Origin: Arthrobacter sp. MYb229
Lineage (GTDB): Bacteria; Actinomycetota; Actinomycetes; Actinomycetales; Micrococcaceae
Assembly (NCBI RefSeq): GCF_002975405.1
Contig: NZ_PCPS01000008.1
Coordinates: 62,001 to 126,000 of the forward strand
Length of the DNA stretch: 64,000 bases
Direction of reading: 5' to 3'
Shown here: one piece after another, positions 34,469-43,262 of the stretch
Position numbering within the stretch: position 1 is the first letter of the stretch
Layout: every line of letters begins with the position of its first letter
Notes under the pieces: generated by a model
Database searches by the model: none
Told to the model about the DNA's origin: nothing
Seen by the model: the letters and a program-made list of their open reading frames with translations, nothing else
Program-made: the position numbers and the translations under genes

Positions 34469-36172
34469 ATGAGCCAGGAGACTACCCCAGACATCAAACC
34501 ACGTTCCCGTGTGGTCACCGATGGTATCCATGCGGCCCCCGCACGCGGCATGCTTCGCGCGGTCGGCATGGGAGACGACGACTTCGTCAAACCGCAAATC
34601 GGCATCGCAAGCTCGTGGAATGAAATCACCCCGTGCAACCTCTCGCTGAACCGGCTGGCGCAAGGCGCCAAGGAGGGCGTGCACTCCGGTGGCGGCTTCC
34701 CGATGCAGTTCGGCACCATCTCCGTTTCGGACGGCATTTCCATGGGCCACGAAGGCATGCACTTCTCGCTGGTTTCCCGCGAAGTGATTGCCGACTCGGT
34801 CGAGACCGTCATGATGGCCGAGCGCCTGGATGGCTCGGTGCTCCTGGCCGGCTGCGACAAGTCGCTGCCCGGCATGCTGATGGCCGCCGCCCGGCTGAAC
34901 CTCTCCTCGGTGTTCCTCTACGCCGGCTCGATCATGCCCGGCTGGGTCAAGCTGGAGGACGGCACCGAAAAGGACGTCACCCTGATTGACGCCTTCGAAG
35001 CCGTGGGCGCCTGCGCCGCCGGCAAGATGAGCGAAGAAGACCTGGGCCGCATCGAACGGGCCATCTGCCCGGGCGAAGGCGCCTGCGGCGGCATGTACAC
35101 CGCGAACACCATGGCCTCCATCGGCGAGGCGCTGGGCATGTCCCTGCCGGGCTCGGCGGCCCCGCCCTCAGCCGACCGCCGCCGCGACATGTTCGCGCAC
35201 AAGTCCGGCGAGGCGGTGGTGGAACTGCTGCGCAAGGGCATCCGCGCCCGCGACATCCTGACCAAGAAGGCCTTCGAGAACGCCATCGCCGTCACCATGG
35301 CCTTCGGTGGCTCCACCAACGCGGTGCTCCACCTGCTGGCCATTGCCCGCGAAGCCGAGGTCGAACTGACCCTGAGCGACTTCAACCGCATCGGCGACAA
35401 GGTGCCGCACCTGGCGGACCTGAAGCCCTTCGGCCGCTACGTGATGAACGACCTGGACCGCATCGGCGGGGTGCCGGTGGTCATGAAGGCGCTGCTGGAT
35501 GCCGGCTTGCTGCACGGTGACTGCCTGACCGTCACCGGCAAGACCATGGCGGAGAACCTCGAGCACATTGCCCCACCGGATCCAGATGGCAAGATCCTGC
35601 GGGCCATGGACAACCCGATCCACAAGACCGGCGGGGTGACCGTGCTGCACGGTTCGCTGGCCCCGGAAGGCGCGGTCGTGAAGTCCGCCGGCTTCGACGC
35701 CGACGTCTTCGAGGGCACCGCGCGCGTCTTTGAACGCGAGCAGAGCGCCATCGAGGCGCTCGACGCGGGCAAGATCCAGGCCGGCGACGTAGTGGTCATC
35801 CGCTACGAAGGCCCCAAGGGCGGTCCGGGAATGCGCGAGATGCTGGCCATCACCGGCGCCATCAAGGGGGCAGGCCTGGGCAAGGACGTATTGCTGCTCA
35901 CCGATGGCCGCTTCTCCGGGGGCACCACCGGGCTGTGCATCGGGCACGTGGCCCCCGAAGCCGTGGACGGCGGGCCCATCGCCTTCGTCCAGGACGGGGA
36001 CAAGATCCGCGTGGACATTCAGGCGCGCAGCTTCGACCTGCTGGTTGAGCCTGCCGAGCTGGAAGCCCGCAAGGTCGGCTGGGAGCCGCTGCCTGCCAAG
36101 TTCACCACCGGTGTGCTGGCCAAGTACGCGAAGCTGGTCAACTCGGCGTCAACCGGCGCCTACTGTGGCTAG
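34469..36172 (+). CDS. ilvD: Dihydroxy-acid dehydratase
   Basis: A 567-residue iron-sulfur enzyme of valine, isoleucine and leucine synthesis that dehydrates 2,3-dihydroxy acids to 2-keto acids. Cluster-binding cysteines are visible in [16 protein letters not shown] and [18 protein letters not shown], and the C-terminal [20 protein letters not shown] is conserved. Length matches the family. It lies upstream of ilvBNC, with about 290 bp of leader between. The start is the ATG at 34469 ([13 protein letters not shown]). Confidence 0.97.
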   Translation: MSQETTPDIKPRSRVVTDGIHAAPARGMLRAVGMGDDDFVKPQIGIASSWNEITPCNLSLNRLAQGAKEGVHSGGGFPMQFGTISVSDGISMGHEGMHFSLVSREVIADSVETVMMAERLDGSVLLAGCDKSLPGMLMAAARLNLSSVFLYAGSIMPGWVKLEDGTEKDVTLIDAFEAVGACAAGKMSEEDLGRIERAICPGEGACGGMYTANTMASIGEALGMSLPGSAAPPSADRRRDMFAHKSGEAVVELLRKGIRARDILTKKAFENAIAVTMAFGGSTNAVLHLLAIAREAEVELTLSDFNRIGDKVPHLADLKPFGRYVMNDLDRIGGVPVVMKALLDAGLLHGDCLTVTGKTMAENLEHIAPPDPDGKILRAMDNPIHKTGGVTVLHGSLAPEGAVVKSAGFDADVFEGTARVFEREQSAIEALDAGKIQAGDVVVIRYEGPKGGPGMREMLAITGAIKGAGLGKDVLLLTDGRFSGGTTGLCIGHVAPEAVDGGPIAFVQDGDKIRVDIQARSFDLLVEPAELEARKVGWEPLPAKFTTGVLAKYAKLVNSASTGAYCG

Positions 36173-36189
36173 CAAAAAGCCAGTGTGAT

Positions 36190-36223
36190 CCATTGGTTGG
36201 ACGCAAAAGCGTCCAACCAATGG
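36190..36223 (+). terminator. Hairpin after ilvD
   Basis: A perfect inverted repeat has 15-nt arms (36190-36204 and 36209-36223) and an AAAA loop, beginning 18 bp after the ilvD stop. It lacks a T-run and stands directly before the ilvB promoter, so it may also be an operator or partial terminator. Confidence 0.7.
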
Positions 36224-36235
36224 ACAACCATCTCG

Positions 36236-36241
36236 TATAAT
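36236..36241 (+). promoter_or_regulatory. ilvB promoter -10 (TATAAT)
   Basis: A perfect TATAAT stands about 220 bp before ilvB and 55 bp before the leader peptide start. No clear -35 is seen; the ilvD hairpin covers that position. Confidence 0.65.
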
Positions 36242-36296
36242 GAGATACAAGGGGTTTCTAGTTGCTCTTTACCTCCCGGTGGAGAAAACTAGAGAT

Positions 36297-36344
36297 ATGC
36301 AAACAACCTCCGAGGTTCTACTAGTTATCAGGCGCGAAGCCTGA
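36297..36344 (+). CDS. ilvB operon leader peptide
   Basis: The 15-residue frame [15 protein letters not shown] contains a run of branched-chain codons (Val-Leu-Leu-Val-Ile) followed by two Arg. It is preceded by GGTGGAGAAAAC and followed by a terminator hairpin (36373-36422). This is the arrangement of transcription attenuation, in which stalling at Val/Leu/Ile codons when amino acids are scarce prevents termination. C. glutamicum has a comparable Val-rich leader before ilvB. The peptide itself has no other role. Confidence 0.8.
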   Translation: MQTTSEVLLVIRREA

Positions 36345-36372
36345 AACGTTGTCCACCAGGACAGAACGTCGG

Positions 36373-36422
36373 AAACGCGCCAGCCCCCTTTCGTCAATAG
36401 TGACGGCCGCGGGGCGTTTTTT
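36373..36422 (+). terminator. ilvB attenuator
   Basis: The base of the stem pairs AAACGC (36373-36378) with GCGTTT, continues through a mismatch into CC/GG, and is topped by a CGTCA-ATAG-TGACG hairpin. It ends in six T (36417-36422). An earlier TGTCC-ACCA-GGACA hairpin (36350-36364 region) may be part of the competing structure. Confidence 0.75.
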
Positions 36423-36459
36423 ATGCGCAAACGAAGAGATAGATCAGGAAAGGATCCCG

Positions 36460-38343
36460 ATGAGCAACGTAACACCAGCCAATCCGGCCTCGGTTGCGAA
36501 ATCAATTAATCGATCAAAGGATGCCGCCACCGCTGTCTCTTCCGTCGTGGAAGCTTCGAACCCGGTACAGGGTCCGAATACTATCGTCGCTGCCACAAAG
36601 ATGACGGGGTCACAAGCCATCGTCCGCTCACTGGAAGAACTGGGCGTCAAGGACGTCTTCGGATTACCAGGCGGGGCCATCCTTCCCACCTATGATCCAC
36701 TGATGGATTCGACCAAGATTAATCACATCCTGGTCCGCCACGAACAGGGTGCTGGCCATGCCGCACAGGGTTACGCCATGGTTTCCGGAGAAGTCGGCGT
36801 GTGCATCGCCACCTCCGGTCCGGGCGCAACCAACCTCGTCACCGCGTTAGCCGATGCCAATATGGACTCGGTGCCGATGGTGGCAATCACCGGCCAGGTG
36901 CACAGCGCCTTCATCGGCTCGGACGCATTCCAGGAAGCCGACATTGTCGGCATCACCATGCCGATTACCAAGCATGCCTTCCTGGTGACCGACCCGGAAG
37001 AAATCCCGCGGGTTATGGCAAGCGCCTTCTACCTCGCGCAGACCGGCCGCCCCGGTCCGGTGCTGGTGGATATCACCAAGGATGCCCAGCAGGGAGATAT
37101 GACCTTCTCCTGGCCGCCGAAGGTGGACCTGCCCGGTTACCGCGTGGTCACCAAGGGACACAACAAGCAGCTGCGCGAAGCGGCGAAACTGATCGCCGGC
37201 GCCAGCCGCCCGGTGCTCTACGTCGGCGGCGGCGTGATCAAGGCCAACGCGCATGAGGAACTGAAGGCCTTCGCCGAGTTCATCAACGCCCCGGTGGTCA
37301 CCACGCTCACCGCGCGCGGCGCCTTCCCGGATTCGCACACCCAGCACGTGGGCATGCCAGGCATGCACGGCGCGGTCTCGGCCGTCACCGCATTGCAGCA
37401 GGCCGACCTGCTGATCACCCTGGGCGCGCGCTTCGATGACCGCGTCACCGGCGTGCTCTCCTCCTTCGCACCCAACGCGAAGGTGATCCACGCGGATATC
37501 GACCCGGCCGAAATCTCGAAGAACCGCACCGCGGACGTGCCGATTGTCGGCTCGCTGGATGAGATCATCCCGCAGCTGCAGGAGGCGTGCACCACGCGCT
37601 TCGAAGCGGACCCGCCGCAGGATCTGACCAGCTGGTGGGGCCTGCTCAACCGGCTGCGCGAAACCTACCCGATTGGCTACACCGAAACCCATGACGGGCT
37701 TTCCGCGCCGCAGAACGTGATCGAGCGCATCGGTGCGCTGACCGGTCCCGAAGGCGTCTACGTGGCGGGCGTCGGCCAGCACCAGATGTGGGCGGCGCAG
37801 TTCGTGAAGTACGAGCGCCCGCGCTCCTGGCTGAACTCCGCCGGCTTGGGCACCATGGGCTACTCGGTACCGGCGGCCATGGGCGCCAAGGTCGCCCAGC
37901 CGGACCGCGTGGTGTGGGCCATCGACGGGGACGGCTGCTTCCAGATGACCAACCAGGAGTTGGCCACCTGCGTGATCAACCAGATCCCCATCAAGGTCGC
38001 CATCATCAACAACTCCTCGCTGGGCATGGTCCGCCAGTGGCAGACGCTGTTCTACGAATCGCGCTACTCCAACACCGATTTGAACACCGGCCACGGCACC
38101 GCACGGGTCCCGGACTTCGTGAAGCTTGCCGATGCCTATGGCTGCGTGGGCCTGCGTTGCGAACGCGACGAGGACATCGATGCCACCATCCAGCAGGCAC
38201 TTGCAATCAATGACCGCCCAGTGGTGATCGACTTCGTGGTCTCCGCGGACTCCATGGTGTGGCCGATGGTGCCCTCCGGAGTGAGCAATGACCAGATCCA
38301 GTTTGCCAAGGGCATGACCCCAGAGTGGGAAGAGGAAGACTAG
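36460..38343 (+). CDS. ilvB: Acetolactate synthase large (catalytic) subunit
   Basis: A 627-residue thiamine-diphosphate enzyme that joins two pyruvates, or pyruvate and 2-ketobutyrate, in branched-chain amino acid synthesis. The N-terminal catalytic region has [17 protein letters not shown] and [16 protein letters not shown] with the key Glu. The ThDP/Mg motif runs from [15 protein letters not shown] to IINN. The first ~45 residues are a Ser/Ala/Val-rich extension, as in related actinobacteria. The start is the ATG at 36460 with AGGAAAGGATC upstream; the longer frame runs back into the attenuator. ilvN follows after 3 bp. Confidence 0.97.
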   Translation: MSNVTPANPASVAKSINRSKDAATAVSSVVEASNPVQGPNTIVAATKMTGSQAIVRSLEELGVKDVFGLPGGAILPTYDPLMDSTKINHILVRHEQGAGHAAQGYAMVSGEVGVCIATSGPGATNLVTALADANMDSVPMVAITGQVHSAFIGSDAFQEADIVGITMPITKHAFLVTDPEEIPRVMASAFYLAQTGRPGPVLVDITKDAQQGDMTFSWPPKVDLPGYRVVTKGHNKQLREAAKLIAGASRPVLYVGGGVIKANAHEELKAFAEFINAPVVTTLTARGAFPDSHTQHVGMPGMHGAVSAVTALQQADLLITLGARFDDRVTGVLSSFAPNAKVIHADIDPAEISKNRTADVPIVGSLDEIIPQLQEACTTRFEADPPQDLTSWWGLLNRLRETYPIGYTETHDGLSAPQNVIERIGALTGPEGVYVAGVGQHQMWAAQFVKYERPRSWLNSAGLGTMGYSVPAAMGAKVAQPDRVVWAIDGDGCFQMTNQELATCVINQIPIKVAIINNSSLGMVRQWQTLFYESRYSNTDLNTGHGTARVPDFVKLADAYGCVGLRCERDEDIDATIQQALAINDRPVVIDFVVSADSMVWPMVPSGVSNDQIQFAKGMTPEWEEED

Positions 38344-38346
38344 AAC

Positions 38347-38865
38347 ATGGCAAAGCATACGTTGTCGGTACTCGTCGAAGACGTTCCCGGCGTACTCACC
38401 CGAGTGGCCAGCCTTTTCGCCCGCCGTGCGTTCAACATCCACTCGCTTGCGGTGGGTCCCACCGAAATCGAGGGAATCAGCCGCATGACCGTGGTGGTGG
38501 ACGCCGAGGGGGATTCCCTGGAGCAGGTCACCAAGCAGCTGAACAAGCTGATCAACGTCATCAAGATCGTCGAGCTGCTGCCGGAAACCTCGGTGCAGCG
38601 CGACCACATCATGGTCAAGGTACGCGCAGATGCGGCAACCCGCCTGCAGGTTACCCAGGCCGCCGAGCTCTTCCGCGCCTCCGTCATCGACGTGGCTCAG
38701 GACTCGCTGGTCATCGAGGCCACCGGCAATGCCGGGAAGATCGATGCGCTGCTGGCGGTGCTCGAACCCTTCGGCATCCGCGAGATCGTCCAGGCCGGTA
38801 CCCTAGCGGTAGGACGCGGCGCGAAGTCGATGTCGGACAGGGCACTGAAAACCCTCTCCGCCTGA
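38347..38865 (+). CDS. ilvN: Acetolactate synthase small (regulatory) subunit
   Basis: A 172-residue regulatory subunit. The N-terminal ACT domain begins HTLSVLVEDVPGVLTRVASL and continues FARRAFNIHSLAVGPTE, the standard valine-binding fold. The C-terminal half (LQVTQAAELFRASVIDVAQD) completes the subunit. It activates IlvB and gives feedback inhibition by valine. It is co-transcribed with ilvB and followed after 73 bp by ilvC. Confidence 0.97.
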   Translation: MAKHTLSVLVEDVPGVLTRVASLFARRAFNIHSLAVGPTEIEGISRMTVVVDAEGDSLEQVTKQLNKLINVIKIVELLPETSVQRDHIMVKVRADAATRLQVTQAAELFRASVIDVAQDSLVIEATGNAGKIDALLAVLEPFGIREIVQAGTLAVGRGAKSMSDRALKTLSA

Positions 38866-38926
38866 ACGGCACCACGCAAATTTCCACAACTTTCAACAAC
38901 AAACTTCTTATTCGAAGAAAACCTAA

Positions 38927-39970
<1,044 letters not shown>

Positions 39971-40002
39971 TTGCAGGCTTTGAGTTAATCCAGTAACTAA
40001 AC

Positions 40003-40049
40003 GCCGCTGGCCCTAGCGATTGAAAAATCGTGCGGGCCAGCGGCTTTTT
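40003..40049 (+). terminator. Terminator after ilvC
   Basis: A perfect stem has 11-nt arms (40003-40013 and 40034-40044), an inner CGATT/AATCG pairing and a five-T tail. It starts 33 bp after the ilvC stop and lies inside the island. Confidence 0.9.
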
Positions 40050-40081
40050 GCTGTCGACTTGTCCATTTAGTGATCGGGTGC

Positions 40082-40240
40082 ATGAAACAGGAGGAGATTA
40101 ATTCAGATTTCCGGGGTTGCAGTTTTATTCTTTCTCTATTCAATGATATTTTGGGCATAAAATGGCTAAAGTATGCAATTAGGATGGGTTCCTTTTGGTA
40201 TTGCATTGGATGGAAGGTCTTTGGGTTCATTGACTTCTAA
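40082..40240 (+). CDS. Possible small hydrophobic ORF inside the island
   Basis: A 52-codon frame starts MKQEEINSDFRGCSFILSLF and continues with a strongly hydrophobic, aromatic-rich sequence including WYCIGWKVFGFIDF. A frame of this length is somewhat unexpected in such AT-rich DNA. There is no clear Shine-Dalgarno. It overlaps the left part of a small inverted repeat at 40229-40246. Weak support; it may be chance. Confidence 0.2.
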   Translation: MKQEEINSDFRGCSFILSLFNDILGIKWLKYAIRMGSFWYCIGWKVFGFIDF

Positions 40241-40252
40241 GTCAATATTTTT
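40229..40252 (+). terminator. Terminator-like inverted repeat before the island genes
   Basis: ATTGACTT and AAGTCAAT (40229-40236 and 40239-40246) form a hairpin followed by ATTTTT. It could end transcription entering from the left or serve as an operator for the gene at 40340. Confidence 0.4.
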
Positions 40253-40292
40253 ACAATTTTCTGTAAAATTTATCCAAAGATACATAAAATAG

Positions 40293-40298
40293 TATATT
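40293..40298 (+). promoter_or_regulatory. Candidate -10 for the island genes
   Basis: TATATT lies 42 bp before the GTG start at 40340, with TTATCC 17 bp upstream of it. In AT-rich DNA such matches are common, so support is weak. Confidence 0.3.
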
Positions 40299-40339
40299 GT
40301 GAATAGATCGAAGTAGTTTTAGCCACTTTTGGAGGGTTT

Positions 40340-40966
40340 GTGTCTGCTGATATGGTCGTTCCGACCGAAGAAGTTACAGTTTCAAAAACTGCGGTTAAGG
40401 ACTTACTATCTGGTCTATCTGGTCCGGAGAAATCGCAACTTTCTGACACGATCGGATGCGTCCAGGAGCAACTGCATTCACATTTAGAGAAGTACGCGCG
40501 AGCAGCCCTTGAAGAATATTCGAGAATGGTTTTGGGGCAGAAAGTATACACACGTGGGTCTGACGTGCGCGAATACCGCCTGTATCTACTAATACGTTAT
40601 GTTTATGATGATAGATTGCCCTCTGAGAAGCAGATTTGTGAAACTTTCCAAGTTACATCGTCTCAGGCTCGCAGCCTACTCCGAGCAGTGATGTCAAAAT
40701 TCCAATATGAACTTAAAACAGCAATCGATGCCACTTTATTGGACGCATTGAACCATTGTGTCCCTGTGGCTTCCGAAGATGCTAATTGTGATCTGACTTT
40801 TACTCCAGAATCCGAAAACATCGTGACCTCACTGAATGAAATTTTAGGAAGACTAAACGGAAACCTACAGCCCATCGTTCGCCAACGGCATTCTGTCAAT
40901 GTATGCGAAGTGAATCGGGAATCCTACCAGGAACTAATGAAGCACTTGGCAGTAGATGCTGGATAG
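40340..40966 (+). CDS. Unrecognised soluble protein of the ilvC island (gene A)
   Basis: A 208-residue protein without signal peptide or membrane helix, starting at a GTG with GGAGGGTTT upstream. The middle part is mainly helical. Residues ~75-125 (EYRLYLLIRYVYDDRLPSEK, then ICETFQVTSSQARSLLRAVM) look like a helix-turn-helix or winged-helix segment. The C-terminus contains RQRHSVNVCEVNRESYQELM. I recognise no family. The stop overlaps the next gene by 11 bp, so the two act together. The base composition differs sharply from the chromosome, indicating transfer. A regulatory or sensing role is only a guess from the HTH-like segment. Confidence 0.65.
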   Translation: MSADMVVPTEEVTVSKTAVKDLLSGLSGPEKSQLSDTIGCVQEQLHSHLEKYARAALEEYSRMVLGQKVYTRGSDVREYRLYLLIRYVYDDRLPSEKQICETFQVTSSQARSLLRAVMSKFQYELKTAIDATLLDALNHCVPVASEDANCDLTFTPESENIVTSLNEILGRLNGNLQPIVRQRHSVNVCEVNRESYQELMKHLAVDAG

Positions 40967-41387
40967 TATTATTGCAATATTTGCACTAATCGTTACGATC
41001 CTTACTGCCTTGTATTCGGTCTGGTGGCCGAGTATTAGAAGTGCCATCAACGAGCCAAACCGTGGGACAAGAGGTGGCGTAGGATCTCAGTATGCACATG
41101 TCCTAGGTCTCTTGAGAGCTCAGGTGATGCCACTAGCAGTGGTGTCTTTGATGACGACGATAGCTCTACTTCCAGTAATTTTTTCAGAAGTTATCTTTAA
41201 GACGTTAGAGAGTCTGGATAGTAACGGGTTGTCTGTTCGGTTGTATGACCCACTGCAGGCTCTTTTCGTAATTGTTTATTTATTTAGCATTTACTTGACC
41301 TATCTCGTTGTTCGCCTTCTCATCGAAATCTCAGCGAAGGGTAAGTCACTGAAGAATAAGTTGAGTGAATTTCCAAAGACGACATAA
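40956..41387 (+). CDS. Unrecognised membrane protein of the ilvC island (gene B)
   Basis: A 143-residue protein with three hydrophobic helices: residues ~4-24 (SIIAIFALIVTILTALYSVW), ~57-78 (VMPLAVVSLMTTIALLPVIF) and ~100-122 (PLQALFVIVYLFSIYLTYLV). A basic C-terminal tail (ISAKGKSLKNKLSEFPKTT) follows. There is no known domain. Its start lies inside the end of gene A (11-bp overlap), so translation is coupled. A small membrane protein beside a cytoplasmic HTH-like protein in a transferred cassette is a layout seen in some defence or toxin systems, but nothing here proves that. Confidence 0.65.
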   Translation: MLDSIIAIFALIVTILTALYSVWWPSIRSAINEPNRGTRGGVGSQYAHVLGLLRAQVMPLAVVSLMTTIALLPVIFSEVIFKTLESLDSNGLSVRLYDPLQALFVIVYLFSIYLTYLVVRLLIEISAKGKSLKNKLSEFPKTT

Positions 41388-41527
41388 TAATCGCAGAATA
41401 TGAAAGTTGCCCAGAGCTGTTGGATAGAACGGATTTCGCTTCGCTTAATTCGATTTGGTATGTGCGCCTTCCGGCACGAACCCGTTCCGTGGACGGACTT
41501 TCTATAAATGACGTATAGTTCAATAAC

Positions 41528-41647
41528 CTGCGCAAGAAGGGCGAAGAGCACCCAATCGAGACCACCGGCCGCGAACTGCGCTCGCTGTTCTCCTGGATCT
41601 CGGATTCCTCTTCGGATGACTACGTGGATGGTTCCGTAGCTCGCCAA
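41528..41647 (+). repeat. Direct repeat, right copy (orphan ilvC 3' fragment)
   Basis: This copies the last 39 ilvC codons and has no start. Against 39851-39970 it differs at two positions: a silent TCC-to-TCG change, and the stop TAA changed to CAA. It is followed after 28 bp by its own terminator, which may be the original ilvC terminator. Confidence 0.95.
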
Positions 41648-41675
41648 GACCTACTGCACGGTGCACGACGTCATG

Positions 41676-41725
41676 ACGCTCGTGGACCCCGTTGGCTGCC
41701 TGCCGACGGGATCCACGAGCGTTTT
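41676..41725. terminator. Terminator beyond the orphan ilvC fragment
   Basis: Arms ACGCTCGTGGA (41676-41686) and TCCACGAGCGT (41712-41722) pair perfectly, with further CCCCGT/ACGGG pairing inside, and TTTT follows. It serves the converging pyruvyl transferase gene today and possibly ilvC before the island arrived. Confidence 0.85.
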
Positions 41726-41763
41726 GCTATTCCTGCGCGGTGCGGCCCGACAGATCCATCGGC

Positions 41764-42933
41764 CTATTGCGGTCGTCGAATAGGTTTCGGTTCTTGTAGC
41801 GGTGCCACGGCGTCGGCCAGGTATTCGCGCGCTTTCTGGCGTTCGGCCTTGATGACTTGGTGAACGCTTGAATAGTCGATGCTCTGCGCCAGAATGGATT
41901 CCAGCTGTTGGATCTGTGCCAATTCGCGTTCTCGCAGACCCAGCACGTCCAGCAGGTAGCCAATCTTTTCCATATTTCCGTATCCATGATGCTGGTTGGC
42001 GCGCGTGATCGTTGCGAATGGACGTTCGGTGAGCACGGAGAAAATGGTGCCATGGAAGGTGTCCGTGACCACCGCGGAGGCCCGGCTGAAATAGCCAAGC
42101 AATTCGAAAGGGCTACAGTCAACGAAGGTGTCGCCACACGGTTGGGCTCCGCCAAAGCACATGACTTTGAGGCCTTTCTTCTTTGCATAGGCCCTGATGT
42201 GTGCGTTCTCGATATCGTCGAGTCGGCCAGGGTAGGCGTAGACCAATAGGTAGGGTTCAGCAACTTTCCTGCCGTTCGGGCTCAGGGACAGTGGCAAGAG
42301 GTCGAAGACTAGCGTCGGGTCCAGATGGATCGGCGGCCTGGCACCGGTCAAGCTTTCAACGATATGGGCCGAATTTTCATCTCGTACGGAAATGCGGTCA
42401 AATCGGGCGAAAGCAGCGGCAAGTTCTTCTTCCACATGGTGCGTGCGGATTTTCTCCAAGGTCGTATTGCCAAAGGAAGCGGCAAAGGAAATGAGACTTT
42501 GGCTTTGAGAATTGATACCGAATAAGTCTCTGGAGAACCCAACATTGGCGTTTGATTGCACGCAATTGAATACTTCATCACTGCCGATGACTTGCAAATC
42601 CACATCCGTGTCGTAATTGCGGGAAGCAGGCAATTCAATCCGCGGAAAGTACTTTTTCGCGTACGTTCTCTTGTGTTCGAAGAAGCGCAGCTTGTCCGGC
42701 CACGACGCGTCATCAGAACCGTATTCCTTGACCTTGCGAACGATTCGGCCCAAATGCGAAGGCATCGCGTTGGACTGAGATTCATTGACTAACGGTGTTC
42801 CTGGCCGGTAGTCGAGAAAAGTGAGATCAGCGGTTGGTACGAGCTCGGCCAAGAGCCTGCGTAGCGAATATGCCTGCAAAGAGGATCCATAGTTCAAAAT
42901 CCTATGCATCGACATAAGCCCAATGGTTGCCAT
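41764..42933 (-). CDS. Polysaccharide pyruvyl transferase family protein
   Basis: A 389-residue cytoplasmic enzyme that would transfer pyruvate from PEP to sugars, making ketal decorations on exopolysaccharide. Visible family features are LQVIGSDEVFNCVQ near residue 115, HLDPTLVFDLLP in the middle and SAVVTDTFHGTIFSVLTERP near residue 300. The start is the ATG at 42933 (MATIGLMSMHRILNYGS) after CAGGGGGCGCG. The open frame extends 30 residues upstream without family character. It is divergent from an FrhB-like gene, a common pairing in polysaccharide loci. Confidence 0.88.
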   Translation of the reverse strand: MATIGLMSMHRILNYGSSLQAYSLRRLLAELVPTADLTFLDYRPGTPLVNESQSNAMPSHLGRIVRKVKEYGSDDASWPDKLRFFEHKRTYAKKYFPRIELPASRNYDTDVDLQVIGSDEVFNCVQSNANVGFSRDLFGINSQSQSLISFAASFGNTTLEKIRTHHVEEELAAAFARFDRISVRDENSAHIVESLTGARPPIHLDPTLVFDLLPLSLSPNGRKVAEPYLLVYAYPGRLDDIENAHIRAYAKKKGLKVMCFGGAQPCGDTFVDCSPFELLGYFSRASAVVTDTFHGTIFSVLTERPFATITRANQHHGYGNMEKIGYLLDVLGLRERELAQIQQLESILAQSIDYSSVHQVIKAERQKAREYLADAVAPLQEPKPIRRPQ

Positions 42934-42970
42934 TTCGCGCCCCCTGCGAATATTGACGTGGCTAACCGTA

Positions 42971-42990
42971 ATTATATTGGTGGCTAGCCA
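42971..42990 (-). promoter_or_regulatory. Promoter and small palindrome upstream of the pyruvyl transferase
   Basis: Read leftwards, TATAAT covers 42976-42971, 37 bp before the ATG. Just upstream of it, at 42981-42990, is the perfect palindrome TGGCTAGCCA, in the spacer between -10 and -35. It is a candidate repressor site. The remaining gap to 43262 holds no gene. Confidence 0.45.
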
Positions 42991-43262
42991 GGTTGTGATC
43001 CAGAGCATATCAGTCCCATTCACTGCCCACCGCTATGCCGGGCAGGTCAAGGAAAGCCACGGCGCCTATACGCCTCGCTGCGCGGACCAGCAAGGGGCTT
43101 GGCAGCGCAGCTAAATTCGATGCAACAGGTTTTTGAATTGGTTTCCGCTGAACGGGGCGGTACAGGCGTTCGTCTGGATTTCATACCTCCCGTTTGCTGG
43201 TGAAGATGCTTCGGCTCCTCTAGACTGACAAGCAATTCTATTGCTCAGCGGCTGGGGGAGCC

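Larger units (their letters stand above)
39971..41527. mobile_element. AT-rich island inserted at the ilvC 3' end
   Basis: The segment between the two ilvC repeats is strikingly AT-rich against its high-GC surroundings. It holds a terminator right after ilvC, two unrecognised genes (40340-40966 and 40956-41387) and no integrase or transposase. A gene end restored on one side, with an orphan copy on the other, is the classic footprint of site-specific integration into a gene 3' end. A recombination-generated duplication is the alternative. The stop in the right copy has become CAA, as expected if that copy is no longer under selection. Confidence 0.7.

Noticed and set aside
36847-38607. Minus-strand 586-codon open frame opposite ilvB/ilvN
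   Set aside because: The composition is typical of antisense frames (Arg/His/Asp-rich) and the plus strand encodes unmistakable IlvB and IlvN.
41624-41863. Plus-strand frame continuing from the orphan ilvC fragment
   Set aside because: It is read-through of the duplicated ilvC end after its stop changed to CAA. It runs through a terminator into the antisense of the pyruvyl transferase gene.
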